From positions 5,890,001-5,954,000 of the forward strand of contig OZ017766.1 of NCBI GenBank assembly GCA_963969345.1: DNA of 64,000 bases, read 5' to 3'. Of this stretch, positions 36,794 through 47,775 are shown in pieces. The translations under genes were made by a program, and so were the position numbers. Every line of letters begins with the position of its first letter. Within the stretch, counting starts at the first letter, position 1. This stretch comes from Turbatrix aceti. Lineage: Eukaryota > Nematoda > Chromadorea > Rhabditida > Panagrolaimidae. The notes beneath the pieces were generated by a model. The model searched no databases. It saw nothing but the letters and a program-made list of their open reading frames with translations, and was not told the origin of the DNA.

Positions 36794-37485
36794 GGTCGGC
36801 TGCAAGCAAAAAATTGTGTTTAAAAAAAATACAGTGGTTTTTGACGGACGTTGACTGAGGCAACGATCAGCTGGCAAAAAAATTGTAAAAAAAATATTAT
36901 AAACGGAGTCGATCGACGCAACCAAGAAAATTATGGGATTAAGAAAAACACGCGTGCAACAAACAGAAACTTGATTTGTTCATCCAAAATCGTTTATGTA
37001 TGTATTTGGAATTCTTTGTATTGTATACAAAGCAGGGTACAATAAATACATCCGATTTATGCGAGAAGAGATGGGAGGGGGTTTTGTGAAAAATTGTGTT
37101 TTGGCTCCGTTCCAATCAAAAAGAGGATTTTTTTGATAAATAATGGTCATTTCATTGGTCAAAACTGGAAAGCAATAACCGGATGACTTTTGAACGCGGA
37201 ATAATGGGTTTGAAATATTTTTTGGAAATTTAATTGGGGGGACAAAAAATTTATACTAATTATAAATAATTTCGAATTTTTTTTGACGACCGCAAAATGT
37301 TTCTGAAAGACAAAAAATCATTTATTTAGTTCTTTTTGAATTTTTGGACCGCGAATTGCTTCCAAAACCTAAAAAAATAAATTAAAATTATAAACATGAA
37401 TTAAAAAAATAAGTACATAAATTTTTGTCACAAAATTAAAAAAAACACGTTGATTGACCAAAAACACGAAACAATCACCTTTTAA
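36794..37485. other. intergenic upstream of the P450 gene
   Basis: AT-rich, with an acceptor-like TTGCAG just upstream of the P450 ATG. No other gene or repeat recognised. It should contain the P450 promoter. Confidence 0.5.
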
Positions 37486-39829
37486 AACACGTTCTGCGAG
37501 CCGATTTGGGATCGGCGACCCAGCTAATTTACACCTTCAAATGTTTTGTGCCCAAGTTGTAGGGGGGCATATGGAAGGTTCCAAACGGGCCTTAAAAAAT
37601 TTTCCAGATGCCGGATTCTGGAGCTAGGGCTTCTCGACTGTTTCGACGTCAAAATTTCAAACTGCTTCTAAAAATCTGATATTTGGCATACAGGGTAATC
37701 TTGGCACGAGAAATCGACTGGTGTATTTGGTTTTCTCAAAAAACACCTGACTTTTTTGAAAAAACTGATTTTTGTCGATTTACCTGTATTTACCGTCAAA
37801 AATTGGCTGCGGCGTCCAGGAGAGAACTCCACGGGAAGTTTTGAAGCCGGAATCGGATAGTCCATCTTTTTAGACGTCGAATGAGGTATAACACGAAAAA
37901 AAATCGATACTATATTTTGACCATCCTTGGGTTTGAATGGCGCGCACTCGGTAAAAAGGGCCTAAATCGAGTTTCTGAAATGAATTTTTGTATAGTTGGA
38001 AAAATCTGATTTTTGCTTTCCAGGAGTAACTTGGCACGAGAAATCTATTGAAGTATACATATTTCTCAAAAAACATCTGATTTTTATGAAATGCTTGATC
38101 TTTTTGTTCTACCGTCAATTACTGTCACAAAATTGGCTGCGACGTCCGGGAGAAAACTTCACGGGTAGTTTTGACGCCGGCATCGGATTGCACGTCTTTT
38201 TTGACGTCGAATGAGGTATGACACGAAAAAATATCGATACTATATGATGACCATATGCCGACTTTTGTCGCGCGCACTCGGTAAAAAAAGCGTGCAAGCC
38301 TCTTTTTCCCGAAAAAGACGTGCGCGCTCGTAACAGGAGTCATGTTCGAAAAAACGCCCTGAAGCCAATTTTTGTTTGTTACCCTTGCGGTCATCTGGAG
38401 TTGATTGGGCATGTCCGAAGTATTGTTTTAAGCCATTGCCGCTTTTTATTGGATAATTATGAGATGAATTACGATATTGCATAGTTTCATGTTCTTTCAA
38501 TGCCAGTGGCAATACGCAAAATCTTCGAATAAAAAACGCATGTCGCTGAAAACAATATTTCGGACATGCCCAATCATCTCCAGATGACCGCAAGGGTAAC
38601 AAACAAAAATTGGCTTCAGGGCGTTTTTTTGAACATGACTCCTGTTACGAGCGCGCACGTCTTTTTCGTCCAGTGAGGCAAAAAAGAGGCTTGCACGCTT
38701 TTTTTACCGAGTGCGCGCGACAAAAGCCGGCATATGGTCATCATATAGTATCGATATTTTTTCGTGTCATACCTCATTCGACGTCAAAAAAGACGTGCAA
38801 TCCGATGCCGGCGTCAAAACTACCCGTGAAGTTTTCTCCCGGACGTCGCAGCCAATTTTGTGACAGTAATTGACGGTAGAACAAAAAGATCAAGCATTTC
38901 ATAAAAATCAGATGTTTTTTGAGAAATCTGTATACTTCAATAGATTTCTCGTGCCAAGTTACCCCTGGAAAGCAAAAATCAGATTTTTCCAACTATACAA
39001 AAATTCATTTCAGAAACTCGATTTAGGCCCTTTTTACCGAGTGCGCGCCATTCAAACCCAAGGATGGTCAAAATATAGTATCGATTTTTTTCCGTGTTAT
39101 ACCTCATTCGACGTCTCAGAAAAGGGGCTATCCGATTCCGGCTTCAAAACTTTCCGTGGAGTTTTCTCCCGGACGCCGCAGCCAATTTTTGACGGTAAAT
39201 ACAGGTAAATCGACGAAAATCAATTTTTTCAAAAAAGTCAGATGTTTTTTGAAAAATCTGAATACACCAGTCGATTTCTCGTGCCAAGATACCCCTGTAT
39301 GTCAAAAATCAGATTTTTAGAAGTAGTTTGAAAATTTGACGTCGAAACAGTCGAGAAGCCCTAGCTCCAGAATCCGGCATCTGGAAAATTTTTTAAGGCC
39401 CGTTTGGAACCTTCCATATGCCCCCCTACAACTTGGGCACTGTAGTAGTTCTCTATGCCACTCGCGATAGATACTTTACTCACAAACAAAGACCTGTAAC
39501 CAATACATATAATACAATATACACAGGTCCAATCATTACCTCAACAAGGGTGGAGTTCCGTCGGGTTGAGGTCTTTGGGTTGCTCTGGGCTTGCCTTCGG
39601 CCGGGCGTCGATCACGCAGCCAACGAACACGACCGCTCGCGGCGACAGACAAAACAACAACTGAGACAATAGGAAAGGGAAATACAGGAAACAATTATTC
39701 TACGCGAGATACGAATGCGCACGCGTTGCACCAACTCGTACTCGCGTAACAGGCACAAAACATTTGAAGGTGTAAATTAGCTGGGTCGCGGCCTTCACCT
39801 TATTCCAAAATCGGCTCGCAGAACGTGTT
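37486..39829. mobile_element. 2.3-kb foldback element with internal direct repeats
   Basis: Ends AACACGTTCTGCGAGCCGAT in inverted orientation, each flanked by TTAA (37482-37485, 39830-39833), as in piggyBac-type insertion. The two arms are reverse complements and meet near 38495 in a short imperfect loop. Each arm contains two tandem units of roughly 310 bp that share the block CGACGTCGAATGAGGTAT-like... TCGATACTATA...GCGCGCACTCGGTAAAAA, so there are four related units in +,+,-,- order. The right arm is interrupted by a solo LTR. No transposase ORF seen. Confidence 0.85.
39441..39751. mobile_element. 311-bp solo LTR nested in the foldback element
   Basis: The uninterrupted left arm gives the empty site. 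The insertion starts TGTAGTAGTTC and ends CGCGTAACA (TG...CA ends). It is flanked by the 5-bp duplication GGCAC (39436-39440 and 39752-39756). Size, termini and duplication length are those of a single LTR left after recombination of a retrotransposon. Family unknown; orientation cannot be told. Confidence 0.9.
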
Positions 39830-39835
39830 TTAAAA

Positions 39836-41478
39836 ACCCAAAAAAGGAACGGTGAAAAAATATCCTGAAGTGACATTGTTCTCTTCTACGGAGTGATTTT
39901 TCGCCACCCATTTCCATTCCTACATGCCTACGATAAAATAGCGTGTGTCTGTCGATGCGTCGTTCCAGGTAATGGTGTCAAATCCAGGTAAAAAGCGCCA
40001 TCACCCCCGCGTACCGGAGAAATTTCTCAGTTTAATGCATCCGCGATTATGTGACCCAGAGATGGGATGGGATACATACGTACGTGATTTTCCTTGCCTC
40101 GCACAGGTTCAGTTTGGGGGGAGAAAAAACGGTCACTCGGAGGAGTGAGGGTTGATGAGGGTGAACGGACACAGGACAGTGATTGGCGATTGCTTTTTTT
40201 ACCGAGGGGGGGGAGAGTTAGGGCATCATCCCGTTTAGACATTACGACGACGGGTACACGCACCACGCCTTTTCTTACTCGGATAGAAATGAGATAATCT
40301 CCCCTCCTCTCCGGAAAACGACGTACAATATAAATATACAACACCCGACACAATTTGTTGCGTTGATGATGGTCATCGTGAGATGTGCTGCTGAGGAAAA
40401 AAAGAGAAAGAAGGAAAAAATAAAACACGAAGAAAAGAAGAAAAAAAATTGGGTAAAAGTGAGTCAACAGTCAACTCGGGTGAGTTGTTGCACGTCGTCG
40501 TCGACGTCGGCCGCTGCCGTCGAATCGACTTCGTGAGACTTCACTTCCTTTGTTGTTGCTGATCGACTAAAAAAAAAACAAGAATGATGCACAAGTTGTG
40601 TAATTTATACGCAGATGGTATTTATCCTCTTATGTATGATCACGATAATGTCATGAGAGAGCGACAAAACTTCAATTTCCTCTTTGTGCACGATTTTTTT
40701 ATTTGTTTTTAAATTTTTTGGTACAAAAAAAATCTGATTTTTTTTTATTTTTTGGTACAAAAAATCTTTTTTTTTTATTTTTACGCGGTTTATTTTTTTT
40801 ATGTTTTTCATGATTTTAGCAAAAATGCAAAAACGCTTTTGTTATGAAAAATTTTTATCGGCGGAAAATCACATTTTAGCCGTTTTTGATGATTTTTGGC
40901 GTGTTATAGCTAAAAATTATACAACATTTATTTCGATGGACAAAATTTTTTATGACAAATTCAAGAAAAATAATTATGTGTATTCCTTGAAAAATGCCAA
41001 AAACAAATTGTGGGAATACCCGGGTTACAACCTACAAAGTTGAAAGTTGTGGTTTATTCGTTGCTCGCAAACCTCGCCTTGACCACTCGCATGACGATTC
41101 AACAACTACAGAGACAACATCAATATATTTACAATCCACTAAGCCAAGGATGGCACCGCGTGCCGTCCAATACATATTGAACGCATAAGGGGAGGGGACA
41201 ATACAACAATGGGGTCAGAGTCGTATTCAAATGTTCGTGTCCTTATCTCCGCGCGGACGCCGCAGAGACAGGTTCACAGCGATAAGGTCCGGAGCTAGCG
41301 ACTACGGCAAGTGTGAAAACCGCCGGGTGAGGCACGGTGAATCGCTTGCCAATTTGTTAAATTCATTTTTTTTGGCATTTTTCGAGTAATAACCAAAAAT
41401 TTTATATTTTTCTGAATTTTGAATTATGTACATTTTTTATTGCTTCTGTCAATTTTTTTACAAACTTTATCAACAAAA
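39836..41478. other. intergenic, low-complexity, no supported gene
   Basis: Contains T-rich and A-rich tracts and a GC-richer block at about 41040-41340 with a sharp composition change. That block might be a decayed mobile-element end but lacks a recognisable duplication. ORFs at 40027-40467 (minus) and 40801-41043 (plus) are dominated by low-complexity residues. Confidence 0.45.
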
Positions 41479-42424
41479 TCAACGCTGTCTCAACTGAAAC
41501 AAATTTTGTGCAAATCGCAGCCTAGCAGCTCGACTTTTCTTTGCCATTGCAGTCAATTTTCGGCTTTCGTCGACGTATTCAGCAGACGTTTCATCGACGT
41601 ATTCCACACTATCCGAAGGAATTTTTTTGTCTCCAGCCAATTTTGGCTTCTGAGGTTTTGTAGGTGCATCTTCGTACTCCGCGGATTCTTCATCGATGTA
41701 TTCTACGGACGAATCGTTGACTGTGGCTGTGATTTTCTTATCCGCGATCAAAGGAAATGTATCGAGAGTGTTTTGAGACGAAGGGGGACTGTCGAGCTCG
41801 GCTTCGTCGTCGTCGCCAAAGGGGTTCTTTACAGCCTTGCCATTGCCTTCGTTTTCCAGTTCATCGTCGCCTGCGTTCTCCATTTCCCAGGGCAGGACGA
41901 GTTCTTTGGGGAAAAGTGGTTCACCGTGGAGCGCTTCTTCGTCGAGTGGCACCGCTACAACCTCGACTGGATCGGGAGCGTGGATTGGCAGAGGACGGGC
42001 TCTGAATTGCAAAATTTATTAAAATTTATTTTAAATTAAAAAAATTATTATTAAAATTTTTTTAATTATAGAAAATTATTAATAATCAATAATAATTTTT
42101 TTAAATTATTTATCGTTAATAAAAAAATTTTAAAACTAACTTGTACAACGGCGGAAAGGGATTAGACGGATTTCCCTCAGCCGGATAAAAAGGGCTAACA
42201 CCTGTGCGCGAACTTGTGCCTTCCTTTCCAAAAGGTGGAATCTTTCCGATAAAAGGCAGGTTGTCGTAGAACATGTCCACGTAACTGAAGGGTGAAAACA
42301 CGGCCAAACCAGGTCCATATGCGGTTAACGATCTCTCAAATTCGCTTTGCAGGAAAGGAGGCAGCTGAGCAAAGGATGTGGACAGGAGGAAGCCAAATAT
42401 TAGCAAAACGACAGCTAACGCCAT
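41479..42424 (-). CDS. secreted acidic protein, family not recognised
   Basis: Two exons, 42424-42141 and 42001-41479, joined through a split Lys codon, give 268 residues. A signal peptide (MALAVVLLIFGFLLSTSFAQ) begins the protein. The mature N-terminal half is Pro/Phe-rich (FPPLYK, PFYPAEGNPSNPF). The second half is strongly acidic and carries an imperfect repeat: SVEYIDEESAEYEDAP and SVEYVDETSAEYVDES. The C terminus is basic (KKSRAARLRFAQNLFQLRQR), so a propeptide or peptide precursor is possible, though I see no clear series of dibasic-flanked peptides. Function unknown. Confidence 0.72.
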
Positions 42425-44021
42425 GATTTTAAGCGTCAGAAATTTATTGATTACGAGTTGATTGAATACGTACGGATAAAATAACTATCTATGTCAAGGC
42501 GCATGCTTACCGGTTTTACTGATATCCGTGAAAAATGTTTACTGATTGGTTGAACGAGTATTTTTGGGTTCGACGGAACGATCATTTTTTTCTAAAAAAA
42601 AATTTTTTACGATATCGGAGGCCCTAAAAAGTATCTAAAAGCAATTTTTCGTTCAAATTTTTCAAAAAAATGTGATTTTTTTAGTTAAAAAAAATTACAA
42701 GAAAAATTAATTTTTGCGCAAAATTAAAATTTTTCAAAAAAATATTTACTATTTTTTTTAACGTTTACAAGCACTTTTTATTCCCGTAAGCATTGACAAC
42801 TCAATTAGACGTCCAGTCCTTTTTTTCCGTGCCAATCGGTGACCCTGACGCAATTTTACAAAAAATTGCATTTGTGCGCGACGATATTTAGTCTCCATTT
42901 CCCCCTGACCGGCCGACATTTCTTACGTCCGTTAGGGTATTTCTTTGTTAGTAGACAGACGCGTTAGCCGGTGTCATACTATCCTCTCTGACTCAGACGT
43001 CTGCCGTGCCTCGCGAGGCCTCGTAGTAGCATTTAGCCGGAGAGAGAGGGTCAGACGAGGGAGAAAAGAACTCTTTTGCGAGGTTTTTGACTGCCAGGCG
43101 ACAGCTAGCTTGCGGTCACTTTTTTTTTCCTTTTGCGTGCGCTGGACATTCGAAATGTCCGAGTTTGGTCGATAAATGCTTATTTACGTGTTTTGTAAAT
43201 TTTTCCCGATTTCGCGAAGGTGGAATATATTCTGTTGTTTTTTTGGGTCCAATCGACCCCCCAGCGTTCATCAATTTATCATCATCAATTTCATGTCTTT
43301 TTTTCTTCGTCAGGAAGCAAAGGTCAGGATGATGCCGTAATGTGTCGTATTGTTTTCGTCATGATTTTTCGTCAAACGCGGAGCGAGTGCGTGGATCCGA
43401 ACACGTTTAGCAAATAAAAAAAAGCACATTACACGACGCTTCGATTAGCAGTGTTGATTATTCACTTTTGCACAGCAACGTAATGCTCACTCTAAATTTC
43501 ATCATGCTGCGGCCGGGGCGATGATCTTTTCCTTCCTTTCCTTTGCCTTTCCGTCTGTCTCGAAAGTGTCTCTCGCTGGCGCTTACTAAAGTGGTGGTGT
43601 CGTGATTGAACGGAGATCAAGGCAATCTAAACAAATATTTAGTCTGCATTGCCCTTTTTTCCAGTTACAATTTTATGTACTTTTTCCAAAGTGCCAAAAC
43701 AATGTTCTGAACACAAAATAAAAACAAAAGCTAATGTCTAGAAATTTTTATCGAAGCAAAGCAATGGAAAATAAATAAAACAAACCGACAACATTTCGTC
43801 AAAATAAATTTTAAACGGCACCTGAATAAAAAAATATTTTTACGGATACCCGTGAAATTTTTTTTGACATTAAATACGACTTTGTCTTTCTGTAGCAAAT
43901 TCTCTGCTCTCGATTGTAGGCCTAAAATGTCATTTCCCGAAGGTTTTGTCTGATTGCAACTTTTGCACGTGCGTCGCACTTTACACGATGGTTAATTAAT
44001 TAATTACTAATTAGTCTGTGG
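42425..44021. other. intergenic, no supported gene
   Basis: AT-rich close to the secreted acidic gene, then CG-richer from about 42840 to 43660. The short ORFs 42945-43417 and 43731-43979 lack features. A promoter island is possible but not shown. Confidence 0.45.
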
Positions 44022-44673
44022 CCGCAGTCTTCATTCTTGCACGCCTAGCGGACGGTCGGTTTTATTCCGCCTCTCCTGTCCGCGACAGCAGCTTGCGCTC
44101 GCGATCGCATTCGGGAAGCAGCGCAAGTGTGAGAATTGAAAGCGCCGTTTGACACCCGGGCTGGCCACCCTGTCAAACGTAGGCTAAAAAAATGTCTAGA
44201 TTCCGGCTCAGCGTCGCTACCATCAACGCACGCTCACTGCTGACGGATTTTGAAGAGGCCATTCGCAAAACGCTGACGACGTCGTTCTTTTCTCCCACAC
44301 TGGCGAAGAACTTCAGGAAATGCTGTCGGATATGGCCATCATCTGCAAGGACGTCGGACTGGAAGTCAACGTCAAGAAGACGCAGTGGATGGTACAGAAA
44401 TGGCGGGATCAGCGACCTATCTCCTCCGAACTTCTCCTCAAGGACATCGAGGACGATTTCGAGCTCTCCTCCACTTTACGCTGGGTCGATTCGCTCAACT
44501 CGGTGTTCAACAAGACGAAAACCAGACCACAGCAACGATGGGAAGAAGAAATCGCGCCCAAAACGAATCGAGACATTTACACCTACGTGGACATCATTTG
44601 TGCCTCCTAACATCTGGTCTAATGATAACTAACCACTGAGTAATGGTGAAATAAAATAAAATAAATAAATAAA
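44022..44673 (+). mobile_element. 652-bp LINE-derived retroposon with internal deletions
   Basis: Flanked by the 10-bp target duplication TAGTCTGTGG (44012-44021 and 44674-44683) and ending in an AAATA-type tail. It starts with a GC-rich leader. An ORF start at 44192 (MSRFRLSVATINARSL), typical of the endonuclease end of a LINE ORF, jumps directly into the reverse-transcriptase active-site region (ADDVVLFSHTGEELQ) in another frame. That continues GLEVNVKKTQWM and then skips again to the C-terminal RPQQRWEEE region. So both ends are kept and most of the middle is deleted: a non-autonomous passenger mobilised by a full-length LINE. Confidence 0.87.
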
Positions 44674-44683
44674 TAGTCTGTGG

Positions 44684-45786
44684 TCTCACTCATTTCCAAT
44701 AACTCCGATTTTTCAGACAACAAATTTTAGGTATAAAATATAACAAATAATATATTTTGTTTTTTTTGTTCCGTGAAAAAAAAACACGATTATTCGTTGA
44801 TTTAGCACGTATTTAGTACGTATGCTCAACAGGTTCGGTTTCCTATTTACTTTCTCATTGAACAGTTGCGTAAACATGATTCTTTCTTTTTTTTATCCAT
44901 ACCCTAAAAAGTGTTATTTTTTGTTAATTGACCAAAAAGAAAGAAAACAATGATAACATTTATCAAAAAAATTAAATTCACTTTCCCAAAATGTATCTAT
45001 ACTATTGTGCTCAGAAATGCACCCCGACGGAGAGACGGGAGACACCCGGTGATGACAGCCCCGGCGATGATGACATGACCACCACCGGTTGCACCATCAC
45101 ATCATTGTGTACGTCTGGACCGACTGAACAGGTGGTCGGTCCATGATGATGAGGGTGTGCGGTCCTTGTTGATGTTTGTTGTTGTCCACTTTGGACGACT
45201 GATGAACCCTCGTGTGAAAGAGTTCCGCTAAAATTCATCATTCATCATCGATAAATGATTTTGTAGTTTTTAGTTTATGTTTACCTCATTTTTGGTTAAA
45301 AAACGATGATGGGGTCGTAATTTGATGACGCACTTTTTTTTGATATTTTGTGCGTTGAGTGAATTTATTTAGTTTGATTTTAGTTTGAGGATGTGATCAA
45401 AAATCAAAATTGGAGTTGTATCGATACAACCTTGGTTAACGATGCTTTGACCTTTGTCGTCATCGATCAAGCTGGGGTTTTTCAAACTTCATCAACAATT
45501 TTTTTGACATCAGTGATAATTTATTCCTAATTGTGCAGGCATTCTTGATTTTTTATTCCGGGGTCATAAATAATTGTCTCCCACAAACTAGAGTGCTCGC
45601 TTCCTCGACTTTGGTTTACTTACGTTCATTCACCTATCCCGTCTTTGTTCGCACCCGACGTGTGTTCATTCACGACCGACGTCATTTTGGTCTCCGCCTC
45701 TGAATGAGAGCAAAATTATTTGAACCATCATCTTGCAACCAAAAATTGACGAGAAAAAAAAGATTTTTCAAGAGGCGTGGCTCGTG
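44684..45786. other. intergenic upstream of cystathionine gamma-lyase
   Basis: AT-rich. It contains one minus-strand ORF listed separately. Otherwise nothing is recognised apart from promoter sequence close to the 3' side. Confidence 0.45.
45011..45241 (-). CDS. doubtful short ORF, 76 codons
   Basis: Runs MMNFSGTLSHEGSSVVQS... to SVGVHF, with Ser/Pro/His-rich composition that is less AT-biased than its surroundings. No splice partner, domain or signal peptide was found. It might be a lone exon of a regulatory protein whose other exons I cannot see, or chance. Confidence 0.2.
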   Translation of the reverse strand: MMNFSGTLSHEGSSVVQSGQQQTSTRTAHPHHHGPTTCSVGPDVHNDVMVQPVVVMSSSPGLSSPGVSRLSVGVHF

Positions 45787-45790
45787 TGGA

Positions 45791-45798
45791 TATAAAAG
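45791..45798 (+). promoter_or_regulatory. TATA box of the cystathionine gamma-lyase gene
   Basis: TATAAAAG about 120 bp upstream of the ATG, in an otherwise GC-richer stretch. An acceptor-like TTTAG at about 45889-45893, 25 bp before the ATG, could be a trans-splice site. Confidence 0.5.
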
Positions 45799-45917
45799 TC
45801 GATGGGAGCGGCGACATGGTTGTCACTGGTTGATACAAGCTTTGCTGCTTTCAGGAGACATTACTGCTCGTGCTGCTTGCTGTCTTTTATTTAGTAACCA
45901 ATCAACAAACAAAATCA

Positions 45918-47382
45918 ATGGCCCCTCAACAGGACAGCAACGAAGCCGGCGGCTTCGGCACCCGTGCCATCCACGTCGGACAGGAGCCCGAGCGATGGGA
46001 TATGAACCAGGTCGTGCCGAATATTTCCCTCTCAAGCACGTACAAGCAACACCAGCCTGGCGAGCCCAAGGGCCATGATTACAGTCGCGCTGGAAATCCT
46101 ACGCGTGACGTTCTCCAGGAGAACATTGCCAGCCTTGAAGATGGCAAATTCTGTAAGTTATCTTTTTTTTTGTTTTTGTGATGGTCATCAATTTCTTTTC
46201 AGGCCGAGTCTTCGCAAGTGGTCTTGCAACTTCCATGGCCGTGGCTAATATCCTCAAGACTGGGGACCATATTCTGTGCTCTGATGACGTTTATGGAGGT
46301 TAGTTTTTTTTTTTTTTTGTAACAAAAAATACTTTCACGACAAATTTGAAAAAAAGTATTGGAAAACCCAATTTTAGAATTTTTAAAATCACAATTTTTA
46401 AAAAATGAAAAACAATAAAAAGAAAAAAAAAGAAGAGAAAAAAAAGAAAAAAAAAGGAAAGAAAAAAATGAAAAAAAAGAAAAATTATAATTTTTTAAAC
46501 AAAAAACCCTTTCCAGGAACCCAGCGTTACTTCCGCCGCGTGAGTATCCCCAAGCACGGTCTCGACGTCGACTTCGTTGACCTTACCGAAATCGATCGCG
46601 TTCGCCCGGCCCTGAAAGCGACGACCAAGATGGTCTGGTTCGAGTCGGCCTCCAACCCGCTGCTCAAGGTCGTCGACATCCAAGCCGTCGTCTCGATTGT
46701 CAAGAGCTTCAATCCCGAAATCATTGTCGTCGTCGATAACACCTTCCTGTCTCCCTACTTCCTGAAGCCGCTCAACTTTGGTGCCGACGTCGTCGTCCAC
46801 TCTATCACAAAGTACATCAACGGTCACTCGGATGTCGTTATGGGCTGCGCGTCGACGAACAACCCCGAAATCGATGATCATCTTTATTTCCAACAAATTG
46901 CCGTCGGTGCTGTAGCTTCGCCTTTTGACTGCTACCTGGTCAACCGGGGCATCAAAACGCTTCACCTCAGGATGGAAGCTCACTACAAAAACGCCCTCGC
47001 TGTTGCCCAGTTTCTCGAAAAGGACGCACGCATCGAGAGAGTGCTCTACCCGGGTCTGGAATCCCATCCCCAGTACGAAACGTACAAAAAGCAGGCCACC
47101 GGCATGTCCGGCATGATTTCCTTCTACCTCAAAGGTGGACTTGCGGAATCGAGAAAGTTCTTTGATAGACTGAAGGTTTTCACTCTCGCCGAATCCCTCG
47201 GAGGCTACGAATCCCTCGCCGAGCTGCCCTCCATCATGACCCACGCCAGCGTGCCCGAAGCCGATCGCAAGATTCTCGGCATCTCTGACAACCTCATCCG
47301 GCTCTCCGTCGGATGCGAAGACAAGGAAGATCTCATCGCCGATCTCGAAAATGCTCTGAGCTTTGCTATCGGAGGAAAGTAG
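45918..47382 (+). CDS. cth: cystathionine gamma-lyase (PLP-dependent)
   Basis: Exons 45918-46152, 46203-46298 and 46517-47382 join in phase to 398 residues, the normal length. It cleaves cystathionine to cysteine, 2-oxobutyrate and ammonia in the cytosolic transsulfuration pathway and can make hydrogen sulfide. Seen: YSRAGNPTRDVLQENIASLE, substrate-binding SSNPLL-like ESASNPLLKVVDI, PLP-ring Asp in VVVDNTF (about 184), and the PLP lysine in HSITKYINGHSD (Lys about 209). The C-terminal domain runs to LIADLENAL. All key residues are present, so it should be active. The two introns are 50 and 218 bp; the second is extremely A-rich and can be misread as lysine-rich coding sequence. Confidence 0.95.
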
Positions 47383-47775
47383 ACTCTATCTCTCCGATTT
47401 TGAAATTTTATTATAAATTCAACCCACTAATAAAATACGTCGAAAAAAAACGTTTTTTCAGTGTTTTACCCGCATCTTTCCCATTTTTGTTGAAATAGGA
47501 TATATTTTTTTGAGTATTCCAATTTCAATGTTCCGGGTGTTTTTTGCACTCTAACGTGACTTGTTTGGCTCTTTCTTTCCCCTCATCATTCTTGCATTTG
47601 TTGTTTTTTGCCTTTGTTGTTTCCATTCGGTCATTTTATAATATTATATAATTATAAAGTGATGAAACGGCTAAAATTGGACACGATTTGAATCTGGGGT
47701 TGTCAGAAAAATTGTGTGGATATAATTTGGGTTTAACAGCATTTATTATATTTATATTTATTTATTTATATTTAT
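47383..47775. other. intergenic between convergent cth and UGT genes
   Basis: AT-rich 3' flanks of both genes; an AATAAAA-type signal lies about 45 bp after the cth stop. No gene seen. Confidence 0.55.

Noticed and set aside
40027..40467. 146-residue minus-strand ORF
   Set aside because: Begins with a Phe/Leu-rich low-complexity run from a T-rich tract, with no splice signals or recognisable domain. It might look like a signal peptide but nothing follows that supports a gene.
41040..41340. Possible second solo LTR starting TGTGGGAATACC
   Set aside because: No direct target duplication could be found, and the right end is not defined.
46405..46516. Lysine-rich in-frame extension upstream of cystathionine gamma-lyase exon 3
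   Set aside because: It is the A-rich second intron; a canonical donor (46299) and acceptor (TTCCAG, 46516) join exons 2 and 3 in phase and give the normal enzyme length.
46495..47244. 249-residue minus-strand ORF opposite cystathionine gamma-lyase
   Set aside because: Shadow of the GC-rich codon use on the coding strand.
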